A stretch of 64,000 bases of DNA from Streptomyces sp. NBRC 110611 (GCF_001590865.1 NZ_BBUY01000004.1:129228-193227), one strand, 5' to 3'. Shown: positions 8,779-16,999, counted from the first letter of the stretch. The notes: a model not told the origin generated them from the letters alone. Translations and numbers: made by a program.

Positions 8779-8981
8779 GGGGTACCTCCGTCGGAAGCGG
8801 AAGGGGAGAGACTGCCGGTGGCTCCCGGGGCCAGCAGTCCCAGGAACTTCAGCCGGAACGCGCGGCTGCAGGCCCGGCATTCCCACGCCGCTCCCTCTCC
8901 GCGGGCGGTCGCCGTCTCGGAAGGGCGCAGGTCCTCGTCCCCGCAGTACGGGCAGTGGAACGGCGCGGCGCGTTCGCTCAC
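8775..8981 (-). CDS. Small zinc-ribbon protein of the sulfate operon
   Basis: A 68-residue protein with two CxxC knuckles (CPYC near residue 10 and CRAC near residue 37) that would bind one zinc ion, followed by a basic helix (SRAFRLKFLGLL). It lies between the sulfite reductase and cysH with a GTGA overlap to cysH, and a gene of this size is present at the same place in other Streptomyces. No enzyme motif is visible. A role as an assembly factor or electron-transfer partner for CysI or CysH is a guess based only on position. Confidence 0.8.
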   Translation of the reverse strand: MSERAAPFHCPYCGDEDLRPSETATARGEGAAWECRACSRAFRLKFLGLLAPGATGSLSPSASDGGTP

Positions 8982-9015
8982 GGTGTCCTCCGCTCGGCCT
9001 CGGTGTGCTGCTCGC

Positions 9016-10719
9016 TCACTTCAGCGCACCCTCTTCCGCCCGGGCCGCCCACTGGGCGAACCGCTCGCCGTCGGCGCGCTGCTCCTGGAAGGCGCGCAGC
9101 ACCCGCTCGACATAGTCCGGGAGTTCGTCGGCGGTGACCTTCAGGCCGCGGACCTTGCGGCCGAAGCCGGCCTCCAGGCCCAGCGCGCCGCCCAGGTGTA
9201 CCTGGAAGCCCTCGACCTGGTTGCCGTCCTCGTCCAGCACCAGCTGGCCCTTCAGGCCGATGTCCGCGACCTGGATGCGGGCGCAGGCGTTCGGGCAGCC
9301 GTTGATGTTGATGGTGACCGGCTCGTCGAACTCCGGGAGCCGGCGCTCCAGTTCGTCGATCAGTGAGGCGCCGCGGCCCTTGGTCTCGACGATCGCCAGC
9401 TTGCAGTACTCGATACCGGTGCAGGCCATCGTGCCGCGCCGGAACGGGGACGGCTTGACCCGCAGGTCGAGCGCCTCCAGGCCGGCGACCAGCGAGTCGA
9501 CCCGCGACGCGTCGATGTCCAGCACGATCATCTTCTGCTCGGCGGTGGTCCGCAGCCGGTCCGACCCGTGCTCCGCGGCGAGGGCGGCGATCTTGGTGAG
9601 GGCGGCGCCGTCCAGCCGGCCGACGCGCGGGGCGAAGCCGACGTAGTAGCGGCCGTCCCGCTGCCTGTGCACCCCGACGTGGTCGCGCCACCGCTGGGCG
9701 GGCTGCCGCGGGGCGGGCCCGTCGGTCAGCTTCCGCTGGAGGTACTCGTCCTCCAGCACCTGGCGGAACTTCTCCGCGCCCCAGTCGGCGACCAGGAACT
9801 TCAGACGGGCGCGGGTGCGCAGCCGCCGGTAGCCGTAGTCGCGGAAGATCGAGATGACGCCTTCGTAGACATCGGCGGCCTCCTCGCGCGAGACCCACAC
9901 ACCGAGCCGGACGCCGAGCTTGGGGTTGGTGGACAGCCCCCCGCCGACCCACACATCGAAGCCCGGACCGTGCTCGGGGTGCTCGACGCCGACGAACGAG
10001 ATGTCGTTGATCTCGTGCGCGACGTCCAGCAGCGGTGACCCGGACACCGCGGACTTGAACTTGCGCGGCAGGTTGGAGAACGCGGGGTTGCCGATGATCC
10101 GGCGCTGGATCTCCTCGATGACCGGGGTGCCGTCGATGATCTCGTCCTCGGCGATACCGGCGACCGGCGAACCGAGGATGACCCGGGGGGTGTCACCGCA
10201 GGCCTCGGTGGTGGACAGGCCGACCGCCTCCAGCCGCTGCCAGATCTCCGGCACGTCCTCGATGCGGATCCAGTGGTACTGGACGTTCTGCCGGTCGGTG
10301 AGGTCCGCGGTGCCGCGGGCGAACTCCTGCGAGACCTCGCCGATCACCCGGAGCTGCTCGGTGGTCAGCCGGCCGCCGTCGATGCGGACCCGGAGCATGA
10401 AGTACCTGTCGTCCAGCTCCTCCGGCTCCAGTATCGCGGTCTTGCCGCCGTCGATCCCGGGTTTGCGCTGGGTGTACAGGCCCCACCAACGCATCCGTCC
10501 GCGCAGGTCGTTGGGGTCGATCGAGTCGAAGCCGGCCTTGGAGTAGATCGTCTCAATGCGTGTCCGCACATTGAGACCGTCGTCGTCCTTCTTGAACTGC
10601 TCGTTGCCGTTCAGCGGCGTGAAATGGCCTGCGGCCCACTGGCCCTCGCCGCGGTGGCGTCCGGCCTTGCGGCGGGGTGTGGCGGCTGTTGCCGCAGGGC
10701 TGTTCGGGGTGGCGGCCAT
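9016..10719 (-). CDS. cysI: Ferredoxin-dependent sulfite reductase (NirA/SirA type)
   Basis: It reduces sulfite to sulfide in the cytosol using ferredoxin. The 567 residues form the two repeated half-domains of siroheme reductases. The [4Fe-4S]/siroheme ligands are visible as C-x5-C (TMACTGIEYC) and C-x3-C (NGCPNAC). The tyrosine in LYTQR and the cysteine in EACGDTPR are exactly 92 residues apart, the same spacing as the covalently linked Tyr69-Cys161 pair known in Mycobacterium tuberculosis NirA/SirA, which supports a sulfite rather than nitrite substrate. Ribosome site AGGA lies ten bases before the ATG. First structural gene of the operon, 236 bases after the leader peptide. Confidence 0.93.
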   Translation of the reverse strand: MAATPNSPAATAATPRRKAGRHRGEGQWAAGHFTPLNGNEQFKKDDDGLNVRTRIETIYSKAGFDSIDPNDLRGRMRWWGLYTQRKPGIDGGKTAILEPEELDDRYFMLRVRIDGGRLTTEQLRVIGEVSQEFARGTADLTDRQNVQYHWIRIEDVPEIWQRLEAVGLSTTEACGDTPRVILGSPVAGIAEDEIIDGTPVIEEIQRRIIGNPAFSNLPRKFKSAVSGSPLLDVAHEINDISFVGVEHPEHGPGFDVWVGGGLSTNPKLGVRLGVWVSREEAADVYEGVISIFRDYGYRRLRTRARLKFLVADWGAEKFRQVLEDEYLQRKLTDGPAPRQPAQRWRDHVGVHRQRDGRYYVGFAPRVGRLDGAALTKIAALAAEHGSDRLRTTAEQKMIVLDIDASRVDSLVAGLEALDLRVKPSPFRRGTMACTGIEYCKLAIVETKGRGASLIDELERRLPEFDEPVTININGCPNACARIQVADIGLKGQLVLDEDGNQVEGFQVHLGGALGLEAGFGRKVRGLKVTADELPDYVERVLRAFQEQRADGERFAQWAARAEEGALK

Positions 10720-10955
10720 GGGGATACGTCCTTCTGGGCGGGCTCAGGGAAGCCGGACCGGTCGCCGGGCACCACGCCGGCCTGCGCGGACGCGCCGAAA
10801 GGCGGCGCGTGGCAACGCGTGGCGACGCGTCGAAAGGCCGAGGGTGCGGGGTGTGCGGTCCGTGGGGTCTCAGCACGTCCACGGCGATGGGGACGGCGGG
10901 GAATTCAGCGCTGCTGGGTGCTGTGGAGGGTCAATGCCCCCGAGGCGTTCTCGCC
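10720..10955 (-). promoter_or_regulatory. Leader segment between cys leader peptide and sulfite reductase gene
   Basis: No protein-like frame is visible in these 236 bases of the minus strand. The position after a cysteine-codon-containing short gene fits a transcription or translation attenuator. I see GC-rich, partly self-complementary sequence (for example GCGTGGCAACGCGTGGCGACGC at 10807-10828 has short direct repeats), but could not define a terminator/antiterminator pair by eye. Confidence 0.4.
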
Positions 10956-11039
10956 TCAGCCCGCCCGACAAATGGCGCTGGACATGCGGCCGAGGTCGAC
11001 GTGCCGCCGACACACCAAGGCAATTCCAGCTCGAGACAT
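10956..11039 (-). CDS. Short cys leader peptide, 27 residues
   Basis: An ATG at 11039 opens a 27-residue frame ending in TGA at 10956. Its core CRRHVDLGRMSSAIC matches a short peptide type that I recall as conserved upstream of sulfur genes in Streptomyces, with pattern RRHVDLxRxxSAxC. It holds two cysteine codons, one near the middle and one three codons before the stop. Position and content suggest a cis-acting, cysteine-responsive attenuator for the sulfite reductase operon. No Shine-Dalgarno sequence precedes the ATG, so the peptide may be translated from a leaderless transcript, as polycysteine leaders in mycobacteria are. A GTG inside the frame would give a 19-residue version. Confidence 0.75.
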   Translation of the reverse strand: MSRAGIALVCRRHVDLGRMSSAICRAG

Positions 11040-11066
11040 GACGGAAGCGTGGCACGCCGCTCTTCG

Positions 11067-11080
11067 GACAGTCCACTGTC
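11067..11080. promoter_or_regulatory. Palindrome upstream of the cys leader peptide
   Basis: The sequence GACAGTCCACTGTC is a perfect 6-bp inverted repeat with a two-base centre, 28 bases before the leader-peptide ATG. This is where an operator would sit if transcription starts close to the ATG. No known Streptomyces sulfur-regulator site was recognised in it. Confidence 0.35.
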
Positions 11081-11144
11081 ATCCAGGATGCGGACGTCAG
11101 TGTCTCGAATGACGAGATGGTGTGATGTCGGTCACTCCGGAGCT

Positions 11145-11200
11145 CGGGGTCGGGGTTCAGGGCTTGGTGCTCGGGGCTTGGTGCTTCGGGCTCGTGGGAT
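11145..11200. repeat. Short imperfect tandem repeat downstream of the GNAT gene
   Basis: Units of 14-15 bp built on CGGGGCTTGGTGCTT occur about three times with drift. They lie just past the stop of the acetyltransferase gene (minus strand). Similar arrays lie at the 3' ends of several genes in this part of the window. Confidence 0.5.
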
Positions 11201-11217
11201 CAGTGGAAGCGGGGGAA

Positions 11218-11796
11218 TCAGTCGATCGGTCCGGCTCCCGGCCAGGGGCCCGGGGCCGGTACCTCGGCCTCCTCGGTCACTGTGGTCTCGTACAGCCGGA
11301 AGCCGCGCCGCCGGTAGTTGGTCATCGCGTGCACGCCGTCCTTGCTGCAGGTGTGCAGCCACACCCGCTTGGTCGGCGCCTGCCCCGGCCACCGCTCGGC
11401 CAGGTCCCAGGCCCGCTCGATCCCGTACGTCAGCAGGTGGCCGCCGATCCGACGTCCCCGGAAGGCCGGGACGAGCCCGAAGTAGGTGATCTCCACCGAT
11501 CCGTCCTGGTCCGCCGCCAGCTCGACGAAGCCGGCGGGCGTACCGCGCTCATAGGCCACCCAGGTCTCCACGCCCGGCCGCCCCAGGTACTCCGCCCACC
11601 GCACATACGGCCACGTCAGCCGGTCGGTCCAGGTCACGTCCCCGCCGACGGCCGTATAGAGGAAACGGCTGAATTCGGGCGAAGGCACCTCGGACCGCAC
11701 GATACCGACGCCCTGCCCGGCCGGTGGCTGCTGCGCGGGGCGCAGGTCGGCGTGCGAGGTCTGCTCGAGGTACCAGGTGGTGACCGAGATGCTCAT
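11218..11796 (-). CDS. GNAT-family N-acetyltransferase
   Basis: A 192-residue single-domain acetyltransferase. The acetyl-CoA binding motif A is seen as VEITYFGLVPAFRGRRIGGHLLTYGIERAW around residues 113-142, with the RxxRIGG pyrophosphate loop, and the end of the domain as YRRRGFRLYETTV. The substrate is unknown. The C-terminus ends in a Pro/Gly tail. The gene is transcribed away from its neighbour regulator's stop and stands alone; nothing around it hints at a partner. Confidence 0.85.
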   Translation of the reverse strand: MSISVTTWYLEQTSHADLRPAQQPPAGQGVGIVRSEVPSPEFSRFLYTAVGGDVTWTDRLTWPYVRWAEYLGRPGVETWVAYERGTPAGFVELAADQDGSVEITYFGLVPAFRGRRIGGHLLTYGIERAWDLAERWPGQAPTKRVWLHTCSKDGVHAMTNYRRRGFRLYETTVTEEAEVPAPGPWPGAGPID

Positions 11797-11872
11797 GCGG
11801 TCAGCACATCACACCTGGCAGCGGGAAGCGGAGCCGCCCCGACCGGCGGCAGTCCGGATCATGAGACGGTGA

Positions 11873-11964
11873 CTCACCGAGTGGAACCTCACCGAGTGGG
11901 ATCCTCGCCGAGTGAGGCCTCAGCGAGTGGGACCTCGCCGAGTGGAATCCTCACTGCGTGGCAG
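11873..11964. repeat. Six-unit tandem repeat containing the stop codon of the GAF regulator
   Basis: Units of 15-16 bp (CTCACCGAGTGGAAC, CTCACCGAGTGGGATC, CTCGCCGAGTGAGGC and so on) run head to tail. The last unit, CTCACTGCGTGGCAG, contains the stop codon and final codons of the minus-strand regulator. On that strand the stop-codon segment CACGCAGTGAGG is thus repeated five more times in degenerate form. Confidence 0.8.
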
Positions 11965-13312
11965 GCCTGGACAGCGCATCTGCCGGCCACCCGGCCCCCT
12001 CCGGAGCGCCGGGCCCGCCCGCCGCGCCCCGCCGGGCCGCCAGCACCGCCGGCGCCAGTGACTGCGGCAGCAGGTGCACGGGCCGCGACGGCAGCCGGAG
12101 ATCCACCGCCGCCCCGTCCGCGAAGCGGTACGGCCGGTGCGCCAGGACGCCCCCGAGATGGCGGCGCAGCCGGGACAGCTCGGCGCGCACCGTCACCGTA
12201 CGGCTCGCATCGCCGAACAGGTCCTGGGCCAGCTCGGCGGCGCTGCGCCCCTGCGGATGCGAGGCGAGGACGAACAGCAGCTCGGCATGGCGCGGCGTCA
12301 GCTCGTGCGACCAGCTGCCGGCCGGCCCGCTGACCGTGACCGTCCAGCCGTCCCGCCCGCTGACGTCCAGCACCACCCGGCTCGGCCCGGCTTCCCCTTC
12401 CGGGTGGCCCACCCGGATCAGCCAGCCGCCGGGCAGCGGCTCCAGGGCGCACATGCCGTAGCGCGGCAGCCACAGCGGTCCGGCCCCCGGCGCCTTGGGC
12501 AGCGCCACCCGGTCCGGCGGCGCCAGGCCCGTCACCCCCGCCACCCAGCCGTGCGGGTCGACGGCGAGTGCCCGCCCGCCGAGCCGCGCCAGCACCGGCG
12601 CCGCACTCGACCGCAGCCGCTCCAGGGACGCATGGTGGCGGGTGCGCAGTTCGCCCTCCGCCAGCCGCGCCACCGCGGACACCAGTGACAGCGTCGTGGG
12701 ATGGAAACCGTGTGCCGGACCACTGACGTCCACGGTGCCCAACAGGCGCCCGTCGCGCGGGTCGTGGAGCGGCGCCGCGGCACATGTCCACAGGTGGTGG
12801 CTGCGGACGAAATGCTCGGCCGAGTGCACCAGAACGGGGCGGCGGGCCACCAGCGCCGTGCCGATGGCGTTGGTGCCCACCACCCCCTCCGTCCAGTCCG
12901 CGCCCTTGTCGAAGCCGAGCCGGTCGGCCATCCGCCGGACCGGCGCACTGCCCTCCCGCCACAGCACCCGCCCCTCGGCGTCGGTGACGACCATGATCTG
13001 CTGTGCGGCGTCGGCGGCCGCCAGCAGTCCCTCGTTGAGCACCGGCAGCACGGACGCCAGCTGGGACTGCTGACGGCGGTGCTCCAACTCCGCGACGGAC
13101 AGCAGATGCTGGGGCTGCTCGCCGTCCGGATCCACACCCGAGCCCAGCACCCGGCGCCAGGACTCGCCGATGACCGCACGGGGTGCGGCAGCCGCTGCAT
13201 CAACCGACCCCTCGCTCGCGAGCGCGGCGTCGTGGACGGTGGCGAGCCGGCGCGCGGTCGCCCGGGTCTCGTGGGCCGACCACACGGCGCTGTCGATCGG
13301 TCTCTCGCTCAC
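11951..13312 (-). CDS. GAF-domain transcriptional regulator with C-terminal winged helix
   Basis: A 453-residue regulator. Residues about 80-230 form a GAF-like sensor related to the input domain of acetoin/aldehyde activators (VVTDAEGRVLWREG, VGTNAIGTAL, HLWTCAAAPLHDPRDGRLLGTVDVSG). There is no sigma54 AAA+ domain. The C-terminal part (HELTPRHAELLFVL to LSRLRRHLGG, about 365-430) looks like a winged helix. The start is a GTG at 13312 with GGAGAG just upstream. Genes of this kind often sit beside the genes they control; here the divergent neighbour is the adenylate-kinase-like protein. The ligand is unknown. Confidence 0.85.
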   Translation of the reverse strand: MSERPIDSAVWSAHETRATARRLATVHDAALASEGSVDAAAAAPRAVIGESWRRVLGSGVDPDGEQPQHLLSVAELEHRRQQSQLASVLPVLNEGLLAAADAAQQIMVVTDAEGRVLWREGSAPVRRMADRLGFDKGADWTEGVVGTNAIGTALVARRPVLVHSAEHFVRSHHLWTCAAAPLHDPRDGRLLGTVDVSGPAHGFHPTTLSLVSAVARLAEGELRTRHHASLERLRSSAAPVLARLGGRALAVDPHGWVAGVTGLAPPDRVALPKAPGAGPLWLPRYGMCALEPLPGGWLIRVGHPEGEAGPSRVVLDVSGRDGWTVTVSGPAGSWSHELTPRHAELLFVLASHPQGRSAAELAQDLFGDASRTVTVRAELSRLRRHLGGVLAHRPYRFADGAAVDLRLPSRPVHLLPQSLAPAVLAARRGAAGGPGAPEGAGWPADALSRPATQ

Positions 13313-13610
13313 ACTGCTCTCCGTTGTGCCCGCCGGTTGTGCCGCCCGGTTGTGGCTGCCGGGTGTCCTGCCGGACCGGCCCCACCAGGCCGTTCCGGAG
13401 CCGCCATTGTCCTGATCCGCCGCGAACAACTGCAACGCATTGCAACCGTTGTGGCCTATGACGCGTACCCGGGACTCTGGTGCGAGCGGCCGATGGCTTC
13501 TCGCCACCACGAGGTTTGCCGGTCCACCCGTCGGAGAACCCGCGGGCTGTTGCCGGGATTCCATCGGCCGCCACACGCGACATCGGCTCGGCGTGGGGAG
13601 GTGGCACACC

Positions 13611-14033
13611 GTGGCCGCCCCTGCTCCGCGCATCGTGGTGATCGGAGCGAACGAGGGGCCACGGATCGTCCGTGCCAACCGGCTGGCCGGCCACTACGGA
13701 GTCCCCCGGCTGCCCGCGGTCGACGTCCTGATCACGCGTCAGCCGCTGCCCGCCGGCGGGTTCGTCATCGACGGCCCGCCGCGACTGCTCGACCGCATCG
13801 CCGGACCGGGCGGTCCGCTGCCCGCGCTGGAGCCGGCCGACCTCGTCGTGGCGCTGCGCGGGGCGGAGTGGACCGGCGCGGGCCGGGCCTGCCGGGTGCT
13901 GCGCTACTACGAGGCGCGCGGGGTGCTGATCGCCTTCCCGCCGGACGTACCGGACGGCGAGATCATTGTGGCGGTCGACGCGGCGGTGCGCGGACGTACC
14001 ACGGCGGACCCGGCACCGGGGGACCGGCCGTAG
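13611..14033 (+). CDS. Small adenylate-kinase-like protein lacking the P-loop lysine
   Basis: A 140-residue protein with strongly coding third-position bias, from a GTG at 13611 with GGAGG ten bases upstream. Its parts line up in order with adenylate kinase: RIVVIGANEG for the strand and P-loop, HYGVPRLPAVDVL for the YGxPxxxxxDxL segment, GGFVIDGPPRLLDRI for GFxLDGFPR, and a final CRVLRYYEARG plus PDGEIIVAVDAAVRG. The P-loop reads GANEGPR where GxPGxGKGT is expected, so the ATP-binding lysine is missing, and the LID region is absent. It is probably a non-catalytic relative. It is transcribed divergently from the GAF regulator, 298 bp away. The homology is inferred by eye. Confidence 0.6.
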   Translation: MAAPAPRIVVIGANEGPRIVRANRLAGHYGVPRLPAVDVLITRQPLPAGGFVIDGPPRLLDRIAGPGGPLPALEPADLVVALRGAEWTGAGRACRVLRYYEARGVLIAFPPDVPDGEIIVAVDAAVRGRTTADPAPGDRP

Positions 14034-14230
14034 AGCGCGCACCGGGCGCCTCGGCGCGGGCGGGGCTGCCGGCGAACCGGCCCCTGGGGCCACAGACCGG
14101 GAACGGTGCCGAGTCGGCGCGGCACCGCTCCCCGACCGGCGCGGCGGCGGCACCCCCCTGTCCCCGTCCCTCCGCGAGGCCCTGGGCCCGGAGCGACGCG
14201 GAACCGCCGCCGCGCCGCTGTCCCATGGCG

Positions 14231-14362
14231 TGCCCGACGCCCGTCCTCAGCGGTCCACGGAGTGCCCGGCGGCGCCGTCCTCAGCGGTCCACGGTGTGTC
14301 CGGCGTTGCCTTCCTCAGCGGTCCACGGCGGCCCGGCAGCGCCGTCCTCAGTGATCCACCAC
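14231..14362. repeat. Four-unit tandem repeat containing the stop codon of the acyl-CoA dehydrogenase
   Basis: On the minus strand the gene's last codons and stop, GTGGATCACTGAGGACGGCG, recur three more times as GTGGACCGCTGAGG followed by similar GC-rich sequence, giving four units of 32-34 bp. The array fills half of the 314-bp space between the convergent genes; the rest (14034-14230) shows no gene and no clear terminator stem. Confidence 0.8.
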
Positions 14363-15991
14363 CGGCCGGGCCCGCGCCACGACCGCCGCGAGGTCCAGCG
14401 TGTGCGGCAGCGTCCCGAACGCCGCCCCCGCATCGCCGCCCAGCCGGGAGGCGCAGAACGCGTCCGCGACCTCGGGCGGGGCGTAACGCACCAGCAGCGA
14501 CCCCTGGAGAACCAGCGCCATCCGCTCCACCAGGCGGCGGGCCCGGGCCTCGATGCCCTCCAGATCGGCGAGTTCGGTGAGCATGCCCCTGATCGCCCGG
14601 TCCAGCCGGTGGTCCGCGCCGCGCGCCGTACCGATCTCGGTCAGCAAGGCGTTCAGCGCCTCCGGCTCCCGCCGCAGCGCCCGCAGCACGTCCAGCGCCT
14701 GGACGTTCCCGGCCCCCTCCCAGATCGAATGGAGCGGTGCCGCACGCAGCAGCCGGGGCATCCCCGACTCCTCCACATACCCGTTGCCGCCCAGGCACTC
14801 CAGCGCCTCGGTCACCACCGGCGTGCACCGCTTGGTCACCCAGTACTTCGCCACTGGAACCGCCAGCCGCAGAAAGTGCCGGTCCTGCTCGGCGCCGCCG
14901 TCGTACGCCGCCGCCAGCCGCAGCGCCAGCGTGGTCGCCGCCTCCGACTCCAGCGCCAGATCGGCCAGCACATTGCGCATCAGCGGCTGGTCGATCAGCC
15001 GGCCGCCGAACGCCTCCCGGTACGCGCTGTGGTGCAGCGCCTGTACCACCGCCTGGCGCATCACCGCGGCCGAGGCGGTGACGCAGTCCGCCCGGGTCGC
15101 CGCCACCATCTCGATGATCGTGGCCACCCCGCGGCCCTCCTCGCCGACCCGGCGCACCCAGGTGCGCCCGTCGAACTCCACCTCCGCGGAGGCGTTCGCG
15201 CGGTCGCCGAGCTTGTCCTTGAGCCGCTGGATCCGGAACGCGTTACGGCTGCCGTCCGGCAGCACCCGCGGCAGCAGAAAGCAGGTGAGCCCGCCCGGCG
15301 CCCGCGCCAGCACCAGGAAGACGTCCGACATCGGTGCCGAACAGAACCACTTGTGACCGGTCAGCACGTACTCGCCGGACGCGGCCAGCGGCTCGGCGCG
15401 GGTCGTGAGGGCGCGTACGTCACTGCCGCCCTGCTTCTCCGTCATGGCCATGCCCGCCAGCGCGCCCCCCTTCTCGGTGACCGGCCGCAGCTCCTGGCCG
15501 TAGATCCGGGAGGTCAGCAGCGGCTCCCACGCGGCCGCCAGTTCCGGCTCGGCGCGCAGCGCGGGCACCGCCGCGTGGGTCATCGACAGCGGACAGCCGT
15601 GCCCGGCCTCGGCCTGGGTCCACACCAGGAAGCCAGCGGTCCGGCGGACATGGCCGTCCGGACGGGACCAGGCGTCGGTCAGACCGGCCGCGACGGCGTG
15701 GCCGAGCAGCCGGTGCCACGCCGGGTGGAACTCCACCTCGTCGATGCGGTGGCCGTAGCGGTCATGGGTGTGCAGCACCGGCGGATGGTCGTTCGCCTGT
15801 GCACCCCACCGCTGGGCGGGCGCCGACCCGGCCGCCCGCCCCAGGAGCCCCAGCTCCTCCCGTACTTCGTCGAGCCGTTCGCCGGCGACATACCGGGCCA
15901 CACCCTCGGTCAGTGCCGGGTCGCCGGCGAAGACGTCGTAGCCGACCAGCGGCGGGGGCTGATTCGTCACCGTATGAGTCGTTGCTGCCAT
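14348..15991 (-). CDS. AidB-type acyl-CoA dehydrogenase family protein
   Basis: A 547-residue flavoprotein, close in length to Escherichia coli AidB (about 540). Diagnostic segments are MAMTEKQGGSDVRALTTRAEP near residue 180, TGHKWFCSAPMSDVFLVLA, and the C-terminal SIWEGAGNVQALDVLRAL. In E. coli AidB is induced by alkylating agents and binds DNA; Streptomyces members may instead be ordinary acyl-CoA dehydrogenases. The ATG at 15991 lies only 18 bp from the start of the divergent membrane-protein gene, so one of the two starts may be misplaced or both mRNAs have very short leaders. The stop codon lies in a tandem array. Confidence 0.87.
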   Translation of the reverse strand: MAATTHTVTNQPPPLVGYDVFAGDPALTEGVARYVAGERLDEVREELGLLGRAAGSAPAQRWGAQANDHPPVLHTHDRYGHRIDEVEFHPAWHRLLGHAVAAGLTDAWSRPDGHVRRTAGFLVWTQAEAGHGCPLSMTHAAVPALRAEPELAAAWEPLLTSRIYGQELRPVTEKGGALAGMAMTEKQGGSDVRALTTRAEPLAASGEYVLTGHKWFCSAPMSDVFLVLARAPGGLTCFLLPRVLPDGSRNAFRIQRLKDKLGDRANASAEVEFDGRTWVRRVGEEGRGVATIIEMVAATRADCVTASAAVMRQAVVQALHHSAYREAFGGRLIDQPLMRNVLADLALESEAATTLALRLAAAYDGGAEQDRHFLRLAVPVAKYWVTKRCTPVVTEALECLGGNGYVEESGMPRLLRAAPLHSIWEGAGNVQALDVLRALRREPEALNALLTEIGTARGADHRLDRAIRGMLTELADLEGIEARARRLVERMALVLQGSLLVRYAPPEVADAFCASRLGGDAGAAFGTLPHTLDLAAVVARARPVVDH

Positions 15992-16009
15992 GCCAGATAC
16001 GGTAAGGAG

Positions 16010-16951
16010 GTGCAGCCGGCAAACGAACCAACCGAGCGGGCGGGCCGCCTGACCAAGGCCCGCGCCCTCTACCGCAACGTCTCCAAGCGCCGGCTGGCCT
16101 GGCTGCTGCTGAAGGACACCGTCCACTCCTGTATGACCTACCGGGTCACCGGACTGGCCGCCGAGGCCGCCTTCTGGTGCCTGCTCTCCCTGCCGCCGCT
16201 GATCCTCGGACTCCTCGGTGTCCTCGGCTACACCCAGGCGTGGATCGGCCACGAGACCCTCGACCACGTCCGGCAGCACGTCCTCACCGTCGCCGGTACC
16301 GTGCTCTCCGACAAAGGGGTCGACCAGATCGCCCGTCCCCTGCTGAACGACGTCTTCACCGGCCGGCGCCCCGACGTCATCTCCCTCGGCTTCGCCATCG
16401 CCCTGTGGTCCGGCTCCCGCGCGCTGAACGTCTTTGTCGACACCATCACCATCATGTACGGCCTCGACGGGCGCCGAGGCATCGTCAAGACCCGGCTGCT
16501 GTCGTTCGTGCTCTACCTCTGCGGCCTGGTCGTCGGAGCCGTCGCGCTGCCCCTCATGGTCGTCGGCCCGGACACCCTGGTGAACTGGCTGCCGGCCGGC
16601 GAGGACATCATCCGCGCCCTGTACTGGCCCTTCGTCCTCCTCGTCTCCATCGCCTTCCTCACCACCCTCTACCACCTCTCCGTCCCGGTCCGGACGCCCT
16701 GGCGGGAGGACATCCCCGGCGCGGTGGTCGCCCTGGGCATCTGGGTCCTCGGCAGCTTCCTGCTGCGGCTCTACCTCTCCTCGACGGTCGAGGGCCCCAC
16801 GATCTACGGCTCGTTGGCCGCCCCCGTCGCCGTACTGCTGTGGATCGGCGTGTCCGCGTTCGCCGTGCTGGTCGGCGCCGCGACGAACGCGGCGGTCGAC
16901 CGGGTATGGCCGTCGGTCGCCACGGCCGCGGCGAGGGCGGCCGGCGCCTGA
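16010..16951 (+). CDS. YihY/virulence factor BrkB family membrane protein
   Basis: A 313-residue integral membrane protein with about six transmembrane helices and the family signatures YRVTGLAAEAAFWCLLSLPPLILGLLG near the N-terminus and ALWSGSRALNVFVDTI in the middle. Old annotations call this family ribonuclease BN, which is not supported. The function is unknown, and export or envelope roles have been suggested. The GTG at 16010 is used because no other start precedes the conserved N-terminus, but its AAGGAG directly abuts the start codon, which is unusual. Confidence 0.83.
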   Translation: MQPANEPTERAGRLTKARALYRNVSKRRLAWLLLKDTVHSCMTYRVTGLAAEAAFWCLLSLPPLILGLLGVLGYTQAWIGHETLDHVRQHVLTVAGTVLSDKGVDQIARPLLNDVFTGRRPDVISLGFAIALWSGSRALNVFVDTITIMYGLDGRRGIVKTRLLSFVLYLCGLVVGAVALPLMVVGPDTLVNWLPAGEDIIRALYWPFVLLVSIAFLTTLYHLSVPVRTPWREDIPGAVVALGIWVLGSFLLRLYLSSTVEGPTIYGSLAAPVAVLLWIGVSAFAVLVGAATNAAVDRVWPSVATAAARAAGA

Positions 16952-16999
16952 GCCTCTTCCCACGTGAGGGGGAGGAAAATGCCCGCGAGTCCGGCCAGG

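Noticed and set aside
11873..11964. CRISPR-like array
   Set aside because: Units are contiguous without spacers, imperfect, and include a stop codon; no cas genes are present.
16010..16951. Ribonuclease BN
   Set aside because: The YihY/BrkB family was mislabelled so in the past; the sequence is a membrane protein without nuclease motifs.
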